From Pelagibacteraceae bacterium AG-422-B15 (lineage in GTDB: Bacteria > Pseudomonadota > Alphaproteobacteria > Pelagibacterales > AG-422-B15): DNA of 46,330 bases. The first letter of the stretch is position 1. The number at the start of each line of letters is the position of its first letter. Below are positions 28,789-37,355 of this stretch, piece by piece. The position numbers and the translations under genes were made by a program. The notes below the pieces were generated by a model. It saw only the letters and a program-made list of their open reading frames with translations. It did no database searches and had not been told where the DNA came from. Location of the stretch: positions 1 through 46,330 of the forward strand of contig CAJJBG010000014.1 in assembly GCA_905182345.1 (NCBI GenBank). The letters are read 5' to 3'.

Positions 28789-29388
28789 TTAAATCCCAAT
28801 TAATAAGCTTAATGAAGCTCTAACATACTTTATATACTCAAGGCCTAATTTTTTAACCATTAACAATAAATTAGTTGATTGAGTAATATCTATAATATTT
28901 GCAGCATGGTAATATAAAATATTTGTATCATGAAATCTAGAAAACTCTAATTTAACTCTTGGAATATGGTAATCTGATGTCACAATAATTAAATTTTTAT
29001 AGTTAAAATTTCTAGACCATAAATATGCTTCTCTTGAATTCTCAAATGTATTTTTTGAAATTCTATCTATATCTACGCAACAATCAAACAAGTTGTTAGA
29101 GAAGGCATCGTTAGCATATAAAGATCTAATCTTGAGATTTGTAATCTTACTATTAACTCCAGATATAAGGAGTCTTTCGCCAACACCATTTTTTAAAATC
29201 TTAAGTCCGCTAGAAATTCTATTACTGTCTCCCGTTAACACCACTACCGCTTCAATATTATTTTTACTATAGTCATCCATTAAATTTTCTGGGATTTTAC
29301 TAAGGTAGTAAAAAAAATGACTAACTACTAAAACTATTGCTAGGATCAAAGAGATATATACTTTTTTATTAATAAATTGCTGTATCAT
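28789..29388 (-). CDS. YdcF-like protein (DUF218)
   Basis: A 199-residue protein with an N-terminal membrane segment (ISLILAIVLVVSHFFYYL) and the DUF218 core: AVVVLTGDSNRISSGLKIL, GERLLISGVN, ENSREAY and IIVTSDYHIPRVKLEF. Family members are linked to envelope metabolism (ElyC) but the reaction is unknown. In alphaproteobacteria it normally sits between ftsX and plsC; here plsC follows, but ftsX is not upstream. Confidence 0.85.
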   Translation of the reverse strand: MIQQFINKKVYISLILAIVLVVSHFFYYLSKIPENLMDDYSKNNIEAVVVLTGDSNRISSGLKILKNGVGERLLISGVNSKITNLKIRSLYANDAFSNNLFDCCVDIDRISKNTFENSREAYLWSRNFNYKNLIIVTSDYHIPRVKLEFSRFHDTNILYYHAANIIDITQSTNLLLMVKKLGLEYIKYVRASLSLLIGI

Positions 29389-29436
29389 CTTAAAAAATAG
29401 ATTATTCTAAAAATCAATATTTAACTAAATATTTTT

Positions 29437-29826
29437 ATGATTATTTCCTGCCCATCATGTGATGCAAAATACCTCGTTGACCCAGTTCAAATTAATATTG
29501 GACGCCAAGTAAGGTGCGCACGTTGTAATTTTTCATGGTTTCAAGATAATAAAAACTTTGAAGAGGAAAAAAGTAAGATTATTATAAATAGAAATTCTAA
29601 AAAATCGAATTCAAACTCTAATAAAAATCTTCCTGCAGTTTACAAGGAAAAAAAGAAAATTCCATCTGATCTAATAGTGATGGCCTTCTTTATATTATTT
29701 ATTTTTATTGTTCTGAGTTTTAATTTTTTTAATGAATACGTAACAAGGTTTTATAATAGTCATTATTATGACATAACTGTTTTAAAAATTAATATAATTA
29801 ATTTTTTTAAGTCCATTTTTAACTAG
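29437..29826 (+). CDS. Zinc-ribbon (MJ0042-type) membrane protein
   Basis: A 129-residue protein. The N-terminal zinc ribbon has C5, C8, C27 and C30 (CPSC..CARC) with the MJ0042 features FSWFQ after the second pair. A Lys/Ser/Asn-rich linker leads to one membrane segment (LIVMAFFILFIFIVLSFNFF, about 79-98) and a short tail. It is shorter than the usual alphaproteobacterial homologue that precedes ftsE and lacks its C-terminal domain. Divergent from ydcF with 48 bp between starts. Confidence 0.8.
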   Translation: MIISCPSCDAKYLVDPVQINIGRQVRCARCNFSWFQDNKNFEEEKSKIIINRNSKKSNSNSNKNLPAVYKEKKKIPSDLIVMAFFILFIFIVLSFNFFNEYVTRFYNSHYYDITVLKINIINFFKSIFN

Positions 29827-29849
29827 CAATAACTATTAAAAGTATACGC

Positions 29850-31100
29850 TTAAAGTTCGATCTCTTGCACAATAATATCTTCAAATGATTGCCTTTTTCT
29901 TATTGTAGAAAAAGTATCTTTATCTATTAGTATTTCCTCTATAAGGGGACGAACATTATAATTTGAACTCATTGAAGATCCGTAAGCCCCTGAATTTAGA
30001 ATGGCTAATAAATCACCTTCCTTTACATCGTAAAACTCACTAGTAGATAATAATTTATCTGTTGATTCGCAAATTGGTCCAACAATATCGGTAGGAATTT
30101 TTTCTGTATTTTTAATTTTAGAAACAGGCACTATTTTATGATAACTGTCATATAAAGCTGGCCGCATTAAGTCGTTCATCCCACTGTCGGTAATTATAAA
30201 TTTTTTATTTCCATGTTTTTTAATATATAAAACTTTTGTGATTAGTGCCCCAGTATTCCATGATAAATATCTACCTGGTTCAATTACTATTGTAAGTTCA
30301 TTGGTGTCAAATGAGCTCTTAACTAGGTCTGCATACTCTAGAATAGGAAATTCTTCATTGTTATTTTCATAGTCAACACCATAGCCGCCACCTATATCAA
30401 GTACTTTAATTACCTGCTCATTTTTGTTTATCTTTTTTAACAATTCATTAGTTTTTTTAAAAACTGCTTGAAAAGGTTCAATGTCATGTATTTGACTGCC
30501 AATATGAAAAGCTATACCGACTATATTGAGGTTACTAAAGATTTCTCTATTTAAGAATATTTCTTCAACTTCATCAAATGGAATCCCAAACTTATCACTA
30601 AGACTGCCGGTTGAAATATTTTTATGAGTCTTACCAGCTATATCAGGGTTTAACCTAATACCTATTTGTTGTACTAAGTTAAGTTTATGAGCAATCTTAT
30701 TTATGGCACTTAATTCGCTCACAGATTCTACATTTATTTGGAATATATTATTAGATATTGCATATTCAATCTCCTCATAGGTTTTACCCACTCCTGAAAA
30801 AACTATATCTTGAGGACTAATATTTGCCATTAGAGATTTTCTCAATTCACCAGCGGAAACAACGTCAACACCAGCACCTTCTTTTTGTAGAATATTTAGT
30901 ATTGATAGATTTGAATTTGATTTTGTTGCGTAACAAATTTTTAATTCCAAGTCTTTAAATGCATTTTTTAGAACATTAAAATTATTCTTAAATGCATTAG
31001 CGCTGTAACAATAAAAAGGTGTAGGAATATTTTTAGCTATATCTTTTATTGAAACTTCTTCAGATCTTAAGTCTTCATCTATATAATCAAAATATTTCAC
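29850..31100 (-). CDS. lysA: Diaminopimelate decarboxylase
   Basis: Last step of lysine synthesis, decarboxylating meso-diaminopimelate. It has 416 residues. The PLP lysine is K60 in CYATKSNSN; the glycine loop is GGGYGVDY, and the second-subunit Cys lies in GPICESTDKL. SGAYGSSMSSNYN near the end is a family mark. The start is GTG at 31100, four bases after the lptM stop. The argH-lptM-lysA order is conserved in many proteobacteria. Confidence 0.95.
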   Translation of the reverse strand: MKYFDYIDEDLRSEEVSIKDIAKNIPTPFYCYSANAFKNNFNVLKNAFKDLELKICYATKSNSNLSILNILQKEGAGVDVVSAGELRKSLMANISPQDIVFSGVGKTYEEIEYAISNNIFQINVESVSELSAINKIAHKLNLVQQIGIRLNPDIAGKTHKNISTGSLSDKFGIPFDEVEEIFLNREIFSNLNIVGIAFHIGSQIHDIEPFQAVFKKTNELLKKINKNEQVIKVLDIGGGYGVDYENNNEEFPILEYADLVKSSFDTNELTIVIEPGRYLSWNTGALITKVLYIKKHGNKKFIITDSGMNDLMRPALYDSYHKIVPVSKIKNTEKIPTDIVGPICESTDKLLSTSEFYDVKEGDLLAILNSGAYGSSMSSNYNVRPLIEEILIDKDTFSTIRKRQSFEDIIVQEIEL

Positions 31101-31104
31101 AGTA

Positions 31105-31227
31105 TTAAATTGCTGTAATTAGAATTATATGGTTCAGAGCAACTGTCTCTGGAAGTTCCAAAGGGCCTTTTTTACCACAACTGAACATTAGTAGCCCTAA
31201 TACTATAAAAAGAGTTATTTTTCTCAT
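31105..31227 (-). CDS. lptM: LPS-assembly lipoprotein LptM (YifL-like)
   Basis: A 40-residue lipoprotein between argH and lysA. Translation from ATG 31227 gives a lysine-started signal (MRKITLFIVLGLLMFSC) with lipobox LMFSC, then CGKKGPLELP, the diagnostic LptM C-G-x-K-G-P-L motif. The family binds the LptD/LptE translocon and helps LptD mature. Signal and mature parts together are very short, so it is easily missed. It lies 1 bp after the argH stop and 4 bp before lysA. Confidence 0.9.
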   Translation of the reverse strand: MRKITLFIVLGLLMFSCGKKGPLELPETVALNHIILITAI

Positions 31228-31228
31228 G

Positions 31229-32617
31229 CTATTCAATTTCTTTTTTTGCTTTTTTAATTGCCTTAATAACTTCTAAGGGGCTAGTTCCACCATAGCTTGT
31301 TTTGCTAAATACTACATTTTTTATATTTAGTTTAGGAAAAATCTTGTCAGTAATATTTTTATCAAATTGTTTAAAATCTTTAAGAGAAAGATTTTCTAGT
31401 TTTTTATGATTTTCTTCAGCATAATTAACAATTTTAGCTGTTATTTGATGTGCTTTTCTAAAGGAATAGTTCATATCTTTTACCAGCCAATCCGCTAATT
31501 CTGTAGCATTTGAATAACCATCTGAGGCCGACTCTAATAGCTTTTCTTTATTTAACTTCATACCTTTTAAAATTTCTGTAATCACCTCAATAGAAATATG
31601 GATATTATCACTTGTATCTATTATTAATCGTTTATCTTCCTGAAGGTCCTTACTATATGAAAGAGGTAAAGCTTTCATAATATTTAACATAGAGGAAAGG
31701 TTGCTTGTTAATAAAGCAGCTTTTGCTCTAACTAGTTCGGCAGCATCAGGGTTTTTCTTTTGTGGCATAATTGAAGAACTAGACATCATGTCATCATTAA
31801 TTTTACAGAAATTTATTAAATTAGATGACCATAAAACAATTTCTTCAGCTATTCTTGACAAATGCATCGCACAAACACTTGAAGCATATAAATAATCAAT
31901 TACAAAGTCTCGATCAGATACACTATCAATTGAATTATTTGTTGGGGCGTCAAATAAAAGCCTCTTAGATGTTGTAAATCTATTAATTTTAAATGATGTG
32001 CCTGCCATAGCACAAGCTCCTAGAGGGTTTTTATTTAATCTAGACTTTGTTTCTTTGAATCTTTCAACATCTCGAACAAACATTTCATAATATGCCATAA
32101 AGTAATGGCCAGCTGAAATAGGCTGTGCTGTTTGTAAATGTGTAAAGCCAGGCATAATAACTTCAATATTTTTTTCAGCTAATCTTATAATAGTTTTTTT
32201 TAAATATTTTAGTTCAGAAACTATTTGATCTATATCTTTTCTAAGCCAAAGCTTTAAATCTGTAACAACTTGATCGTTACGAGATCTAGCCGTATGCAGC
32301 TTACCAGCAACATCTCCAATTAATTCTTGAAGTCTATTTTCAATATTCATATGAATATCTTCTAATTCTGGTTTAAAAATAAATTTTTCTTTTTGTATTT
32401 CAATTAATATTTTTTTAAGCCCAGAAATAATCTTATTTTTCTCAGCTATAGTAACTATTTTCTGTTGTGCTAGCATCTCTGCGTGAGCAATTGAACCCTC
32501 TATATCTTCATTAAATAAAAACTTATCAAATTCAATCGAAGTATTAATTTTTGTAAAAACATCTTTATTTTTTTGACTAAAACGATGTCTTAATATGGTA
32601 TTCTTTTTTCTAGACAT
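31229..32617 (-). CDS. argH: Argininosuccinate lyase
   Basis: Splits argininosuccinate into arginine and fumarate. With the start at ATG 32617 (MSRKKNTILRHRFSQ) it has 462 residues, the family norm. TARSRNDQV, TQLQTAQPIS-like FTHLQTAQPIS, and the superfamily signature SSIMPQKKNPDAAEL are present. The early WGGRF motif of most ArgH proteins is degenerate (ILRHRF). An in-frame ATG at 32632 adds five residues. Divergent from the TlpA gene by 28 bp. Confidence 0.94.
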   Translation of the reverse strand: MSRKKNTILRHRFSQKNKDVFTKINTSIEFDKFLFNEDIEGSIAHAEMLAQQKIVTIAEKNKIISGLKKILIEIQKEKFIFKPELEDIHMNIENRLQELIGDVAGKLHTARSRNDQVVTDLKLWLRKDIDQIVSELKYLKKTIIRLAEKNIEVIMPGFTHLQTAQPISAGHYFMAYYEMFVRDVERFKETKSRLNKNPLGACAMAGTSFKINRFTTSKRLLFDAPTNNSIDSVSDRDFVIDYLYASSVCAMHLSRIAEEIVLWSSNLINFCKINDDMMSSSSIMPQKKNPDAAELVRAKAALLTSNLSSMLNIMKALPLSYSKDLQEDKRLIIDTSDNIHISIEVITEILKGMKLNKEKLLESASDGYSNATELADWLVKDMNYSFRKAHQITAKIVNYAEENHKKLENLSLKDFKQFDKNITDKIFPKLNIKNVVFSKTSYGGTSPLEVIKAIKKAKKEIE

Positions 32618-32645
32618 TCTATCAATTCTCACTATGTATATTTAT

Positions 32646-33179
32646 ATGAAATCTTATTACTTATCTTCAAAGCTATTGTTGGTATATGCCACAATTTTAT
32701 TGTTTTGCAACCCTTTATATATAAGTGCAGAGGAGTTTAAAAAGATAATATTTGATGAAAAGCCAGGTTTTATAAGTGATTTTGAAGATCTAAATAGTGT
32801 TAAATATGATCTATCTGATTTATCAGGAAAATTAATATTAGTGAATTTATGGGCAACTTGGTGCAAGCCGTGTAAAGAGGAAATGCCTTCACTGGATAGA
32901 CTCCAAGGAAAATTTGACAAAAATAAATTTAAAATTATTGCCATCAACCTCGATAGAGGGCCTAAAGATAAGGCTAAGAAATTTTTCTTAGACAACAATA
33001 TAAAAGAACTCGATCTTTATTTTGATAGTAAAAATAATATTCCTAGAGAAATTAAAGCGCTTGGACTGCCCGTCACTATTTTAATTGATCAAGAGGGCAA
33101 ACAAATTGCTAAATACATAGGACCTGCTGATTGGGATAATCAGTACTTTACTGACTTATTTTCTCAATATTTATTTTAA
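32646..33179 (+). CDS. tlpA: TlpA-like periplasmic thiol-disulfide oxidoreductase
   Basis: A 177-residue secreted thioredoxin-fold protein. ATG 32646 gives a normal signal peptide (KLLLVYATILLFCNPLYISA, cleavage near 28). The active site is WCKPC (C73, C76) in NLWATWCKPCKEEMPSL, and the cis-Pro loop is LGLPVTILID. Likely keeps cytochrome or oxidase cysteines reduced. Upstream in-frame ATGs at 32595 and 32634 would extend into argH and spoil the signal peptide. It ends over the convergent etfA stop by four bases. The tlpA-argH divergence is common in alphaproteobacteria. Confidence 0.88.
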   Translation: MKSYYLSSKLLLVYATILLFCNPLYISAEEFKKIIFDEKPGFISDFEDLNSVKYDLSDLSGKLILVNLWATWCKPCKEEMPSLDRLQGKFDKNKFKIIAINLDRGPKDKAKKFFLDNNIKELDLYFDSKNNIPREIKALGLPVTILIDQEGKQIAKYIGPADWDNQYFTDLFSQYLF

Positions 33180-34105
33180 AGAGCTGATTCAAGTTCAGGT
33201 AGAACTTCAAATAAATCCGCAACCAAACCATAGTCTGCAACATCAAATATGGGTGCTTCTTCATCTTTATTAATAGCCACAATAACTTTTGAGTCTTTCA
33301 TTCCTGCAAGGTGCTGAATTGCACCAGATATGCCAACTGCTATATAAAGCTCAGGAGCAACAACTTTACCAGTTTGCCCAACTTGATAATCATTAGGTAC
33401 AAACCCAGCATCAACAGCAGCTCTAGATGCGCCAACTGCTGCATTTAATTTAGCTGCTACCTTATCTAGTAATACAAAGTTTTCACCATTTTGCATTCCT
33501 CTGCCACCAGAAATAATCACTTTGGCAGAAGTTAATTCTGGCCTATCAGATTTTGTTAGTTCTTCCCCAACATATTCTGAAACTTTAGGAATATTTTCTG
33601 GGTTTATCTTAGAAACTTCACATGCATTATCTCCAATAGTACTTAGTTGAAAAGCTGTAGGTCTAATTGTTAGAACTTTTTTTGTATCTGAGGATTGAAC
33701 TGTTGCAATAGCATTACCAGCATAAATAGTCCTAATAAATGTATTAGGAGATTCAACGCCAACAATTTCTGAAATTTGACTTACATCAAGCTTAGCTGCA
33801 AGTCTTGGCATAACATTTTTACCAGTAGTTGTAGCTGCTGCAGCAAAATAATTATAATCCCCAGAAATATCGAAGATAGCGGAGGTTAATTTTTCTGCTA
33901 AAATATTATTGAATTCCTCATTATCTATGTGAATTACCTTGGAAACACCCTCGATTTTACTTGCTTGAAGCACTGCCTCATCAATATTAGTTCCAGCAAT
34001 AAGAACGTGAATGTCCTCACCAAATTCCTTGGCCCCACTTATGGCTTTTAGCCCTTGGTCATTTAATTTATTTTTTGCATGTTCAATAAAAAATAATGTT
34101 GTCAT
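33176..34105 (-). CDS. etfA: Electron transfer flavoprotein alpha subunit
   Basis: FAD-binding large subunit of ETF, passing electrons from acyl-CoA dehydrogenases to ETF-quinone oxidoreductase. It has 309 residues. The C-terminal FAD domain has [39 protein letters not shown] and [12 protein letters not shown]. It overlaps etfB by four bases. Linked on the same strand to methylsuccinyl-CoA dehydrogenase, its likely donor here. Confidence 0.97.
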   Translation of the reverse strand: MTTLFFIEHAKNKLNDQGLKAISGAKEFGEDIHVLIAGTNIDEAVLQASKIEGVSKVIHIDNEEFNNILAEKLTSAIFDISGDYNYFAAAATTTGKNVMPRLAAKLDVSQISEIVGVESPNTFIRTIYAGNAIATVQSSDTKKVLTIRPTAFQLSTIGDNACEVSKINPENIPKVSEYVGEELTKSDRPELTSAKVIISGGRGMQNGENFVLLDKVAAKLNAAVGASRAAVDAGFVPNDYQVGQTGKVVAPELYIAVGISGAIQHLAGMKDSKVIVAINKDEEAPIFDVADYGLVADLFEVLPELESAL

Positions 34106-34851
34106 ATTACTCCTGCTTCATTTTTAAGTTTATCAACTAATTCTGATACTGATTCTACTTTAATTCCAGCTTGCCTTTTTGGTGGCTCCATAACTTTTAA
34201 AACTTTTAATCTAGGTGCTATGTCTACACCATAATCTGCTGGAGATTTTTGTTCTATGGACTTCTTTTTGGCTTTCATAATATTAGGTAACGAAGCATAT
34301 CTTGGCTCATTAAGTCTTAGGTCTGTTGTAATAACTGCTGGCATATTAATCTTAATAGTTTGTAAGCCTCCATCAACTTCTCTTGTAACAACAGCCATGT
34401 CTCCTTCAATATCTATTTTTGATGCAAAAGTACCTTGAGCTAAATCAGTTAGAGCTGCAAACATTTGGCCTGTTTGGTTATTGTCACCATCAATTGCCTG
34501 TTTACCCATAATAACAAGACCTGGCTTTTCCTCTTCATAAATTTTTGCCAACACTTTTGCTAGAGCCAACGGTTCTAAAATTTCATCAGTCAAAACATGT
34601 ATTCCTCTATCTGCTCCCATTGCTAGTGCAGTTCTTATCGTCTCCTGACATTGTTGGTTACCAATTGAGATGGCAATTATTTCTTCAGCCTTACCAGCTT
34701 CTTTTAGTCTAATTGCTTCTTCTATAGCAATTTCACAAAATGGATTCATCGACATTTTTACATTGTCAGTTTCGACACCAGTCTGATCAGATTTAACTCT
34801 AATATTAACATAGGGGTCTATAACTCTTTTTACTGGCACTAGGATCTTCAT
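34102..34851 (-). CDS. etfB: Electron transfer flavoprotein beta subunit
   Basis: AMP-binding small subunit of ETF. It has 249 residues: [15 protein letters not shown] at the start, [17 protein letters not shown], then [15 protein letters not shown] and the recognition-loop region EVDGGLQTI with [15 protein letters not shown]. The start at 34851 follows a good candidate promoter. Standard etfBA order. Confidence 0.97.
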   Translation of the reverse strand: MKILVPVKRVIDPYVNIRVKSDQTGVETDNVKMSMNPFCEIAIEEAIRLKEAGKAEEIIAISIGNQQCQETIRTALAMGADRGIHVLTDEILEPLALAKVLAKIYEEEKPGLVIMGKQAIDGDNNQTGQMFAALTDLAQGTFASKIDIEGDMAVVTREVDGGLQTIKINMPAVITTDLRLNEPRYASLPNIMKAKKKSIEQKSPADYGVDIAPRLKVLKVMEPPKRQAGIKVESVSELVDKLKNEAGVI

Positions 34852-34898
34852 TTATAAGTTCTTTCTAATTAAATTATTTAAGAAATATAGGACAAGGA

Positions 34899-34925
34899 AT
34901 TATATCATTTTTTGCTTTTGATCAA
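34899..34925 (-). promoter_or_regulatory. Possible sigma-70 promoter for etfB-etfA
   Basis: On the minus strand TTGATC (34925-34920), a 15-base spacer and a perfect -10 TATAAT (34904-34899) lie in the 79-bp gap upstream of etfB. The leader would be about 40 nt. The spacer is short, and shifting the -35 to TTTGAT gives 16. Confidence 0.4.
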
Positions 34926-34930
34926 ATAAT

Positions 34931-35494
34931 TTAAGTATTCTGTCCAGGCTTCCATAATATATCTCTTTTGCCATTACCATTTTCCACCCTTGATAGTACA
35001 AAAAATAAGTCTGATAAACGGTTTACGTAAGTCATTGAAAAAACGTTCAATTTTTCTTTGTTGCTTAACTCAACAATCAAGCTTTCGGCACGACGTGTAA
35101 CTGTACGAGCATTGTGTAAATATGACGCACCAAGTGATCCTCCGGGCAAAATAAATGAATTTAAACTAGATAAAGGTTTATTAAAATTATCTATATAAGA
35201 TTCTATTTTTTTGACTTGTTTTTCAGTGATTCTCAAAGGTTTAAATTTTGGAGATTTAATAATTGGGTTTGCTAGATCTGCACCAAGATCAAATAAATCA
35301 TTTTGAATTTCAGCAATAATTTTAGTAAGTTTCTTAGATACATGATGCTTAACAATTCCAAGAATAGAATTTAGCTCATCCACAGTACCGTATGCTCTAA
35401 TTCTAATATTATCTTTAGAGACACGTTTTCCAGAGACAAGGCTGGTTTTGCCTTTATCACCTGTTTTTGTATATATTCTTGTTAGCTTAACCAT
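34931..35494 (-). CDS. Cob(I)alamin adenosyltransferase, PduO/MMAB type
   Basis: Makes adenosylcobalamin from cob(I)alamin and ATP. It has 187 residues. The ATP-binding motif TKTGDKGKTSL is at 9-19, GTVDELNS at 36-43, the conserved Arg motif ARTVTRRAE at 129-137, and YVNRLSDLFFVLSR at 156-169. It lies in the same strand run as ccrA and mcd and near ecm, whose mutase product needs this cofactor. Two bp after the HIG1-like gene. Confidence 0.93.
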   Translation of the reverse strand: MVKLTRIYTKTGDKGKTSLVSGKRVSKDNIRIRAYGTVDELNSILGIVKHHVSKKLTKIIAEIQNDLFDLGADLANPIIKSPKFKPLRITEKQVKKIESYIDNFNKPLSSLNSFILPGGSLGASYLHNARTVTRRAESLIVELSNKEKLNVFSMTYVNRLSDLFFVLSRVENGNGKRDILWKPGQNT

Positions 35495-35496
35495 TT

Positions 35497-35697
35497 TTAA
35501 TTTGAAGCGATATAGATTGAAATCATTATGATCACAATAGCTATAAATTGAAGTAAAATTCTTAGTCTCATTAATTTATTGGAGTATTGCTTATTAAATT
35601 TTCCACCCTTAAGCATACTAAAAATCCCAGTTAAAAGAACTACAGTTACTGCGGCAATGGCAATTGGAATTAATAAATAGTAAAAAACATTTGGCAT
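35497..35697 (-). CDS. Small twin-transmembrane protein, HIG1-like
   Basis: A 66-residue inner-membrane protein with two hydrophobic helices (about 6-28, IPIAIAAVTVVLLTGIF, and about 47-64, ILLQFIAIVIIMISIYIA) joined by a basic loop SNKLMRLRILLQ. The NKLMRLRILLQ segment is the HIG1 domain mark found in respiratory supercomplex factors. In alphaproteobacteria such genes commonly sit beside the cobalamin adenosyltransferase and etfBA. A role in respiration is inference. Its ATG shares one base with the mcd stop. Confidence 0.75.
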   Translation of the reverse strand: MPNVFYYLLIPIAIAAVTVVLLTGIFSMLKGGKFNKQYSNKLMRLRILLQFIAIVIIMISIYIASN

Positions 35698-37343
35698 TAA
35701 TTTGAAGCAAGCAGTCTTCTTGCTATAACGTCAGCTTGCATTTCTGCAGCACCTTCAAAAATATTTAAAATTCTTGAATCGCATAGAAGTCTACTAATTG
35801 GATATTCTAAAGCAAAGCCATTACCACCATGTATTTGAAGAGAATTATCTGCAGTTGCCCATGCAACTCTAGCACCTAATAATTTTGCCATACCTGCTTC
35901 TAGGTCACATCTGTTACCTTTGTCCTTTTCCCTAGCAGAGAAATATGTAAGCTGTCTTGCTGCCATAATTTCAGTAACCATAGAAACAATTTTTGAAGAA
36001 ACTCTTGGAAATTGATAAATTGATTGTCCAAACTGGCTTCGGTCTAATGCATACTGCATTCCAGTTTCCATTGATGATTGCGCAACTCCAACGGCTCTAG
36101 CTGCAGTTTGAATTCTAGCCGATTCAAACGTTTCCATTAATTGCTTAAATCCTTTTCCTTCTTCACCACCAAGTAAATTTGATCCTTTTACTTTAAAATT
36201 ATCAAAAGCAATTTCATATTCTTTCATGCCCCGGTAGCCAAGAACTTCAATTTCTCCACCAGACATACCTTTGCTTGGAAACATGTTATCATCATCTCCA
36301 CGTTCTTTTTCAGCCAAGAACATTGAAAGGCCTTTATATCCTTTTTCATTAGGATCTGTCCTTGCTAGCATCGTCATTAGATCACTTCTTGCCCCATGGG
36401 TAATCCAAGTTTTATTTCCAGTAATTGAATAGTCATCTCCAGATTTTACTGCACGAGTTTTTAAAGAAGCTAAGTCAGAACCAATGTTGGGCTCTGTAAA
36501 AACTGCTGTTGGAAGTATTTCTCCAGATGCAATTTTTGGCAACCAATATTTTTTTTGTTCTTCTGTGCCACCAATTAAAAGTAATTCAGATGAAATGTCA
36601 GTTCTAGTTCCTAAAGATCCTATTCCAATGTAACCACGAGCTAATTCTTCAGTAACCACACACATAGATAATTTACTCATTCCAAGTCCACCGTATTCTT
36701 CAGGTATAGTTAGGCCAAAAATACCTAACTCGGACATCTTATTAATAACTTCCATTGGAATTAATTCATCTTTTAAGTGCCATTCATGGGCATAGGGAAC
36801 AACATCGTCTTCTACAAATTTTTTAAACTCTTGAATTATCATTGAAGAAGTTTCGTCTAGCCCAAGATTACCAAAATTCTTACTTGAAAAACTGTCTTTT
36901 AAAATATCTGCAAGCTTAAGCCTGTCAGATGCTTCATTTCCATTTAACATTAAGTCTTTAACAGAACTGGTTGATAGTTCAGTTAACAAACCATTTTTTA
37001 ACCCTAAGTCTTGTGGCCGTGCATATTCAAGTTGAGACATTGGAATTCCATGCCATAATTGAGATAAATATTCTGAAAAAGCAAATTGAAGAATAAGTTG
37101 TTCAGTCTCTAAAAACTTATTTTCACTCTCAAGCTTCTCAGCCCAATTAAATAATTCAGTAAGTGTAGCCTTGTAAGTCGCTATCCAAGCCAGGCCATGG
37201 GCAGCATGTTGCTCTCTGGCCATGAGTTGTTTTGACACCTTGCCGTCTTCCATCACAAGCTTCTTTACTTGTGCCTTTGCAGCATCTGTATACTTACCTA
37301 TAGACTCTAAAGAATCTCTACACTTAATTAATAAATTATCCAT
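35697..37343 (-). CDS. mcd: (2S)-methylsuccinyl-CoA dehydrogenase
   Basis: A flavin acyl-CoA dehydrogenase oxidising methylsuccinyl-CoA to mesaconyl-CoA in the ethylmalonyl-CoA pathway. It has 548 residues. An N-terminal extension of about 150 residues, typical of Mcd and absent from ordinary 380-residue acyl-CoA dehydrogenases, precedes the catalytic fold (about 160-548). FAD/substrate motifs include TEPNIGSDLASLKT, KTWITHGARSDLM and QIHGGNGFALEYPISR. Thirteen bases after ccrA and one-base overlap with the HIG1-like gene. Downstream etfBA is the likely electron acceptor. Confidence 0.92.
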   Translation of the reverse strand: MDNLLIKCRDSLESIGKYTDAAKAQVKKLVMEDGKVSKQLMAREQHAAHGLAWIATYKATLTELFNWAEKLESENKFLETEQLILQFAFSEYLSQLWHGIPMSQLEYARPQDLGLKNGLLTELSTSSVKDLMLNGNEASDRLKLADILKDSFSSKNFGNLGLDETSSMIIQEFKKFVEDDVVPYAHEWHLKDELIPMEVINKMSELGIFGLTIPEEYGGLGMSKLSMCVVTEELARGYIGIGSLGTRTDISSELLLIGGTEEQKKYWLPKIASGEILPTAVFTEPNIGSDLASLKTRAVKSGDDYSITGNKTWITHGARSDLMTMLARTDPNEKGYKGLSMFLAEKERGDDDNMFPSKGMSGGEIEVLGYRGMKEYEIAFDNFKVKGSNLLGGEEGKGFKQLMETFESARIQTAARAVGVAQSSMETGMQYALDRSQFGQSIYQFPRVSSKIVSMVTEIMAARQLTYFSAREKDKGNRCDLEAGMAKLLGARVAWATADNSLQIHGGNGFALEYPISRLLCDSRILNIFEGAAEMQADVIARRLLASN

Positions 37344-37355
37344 AAAGTATTATGT

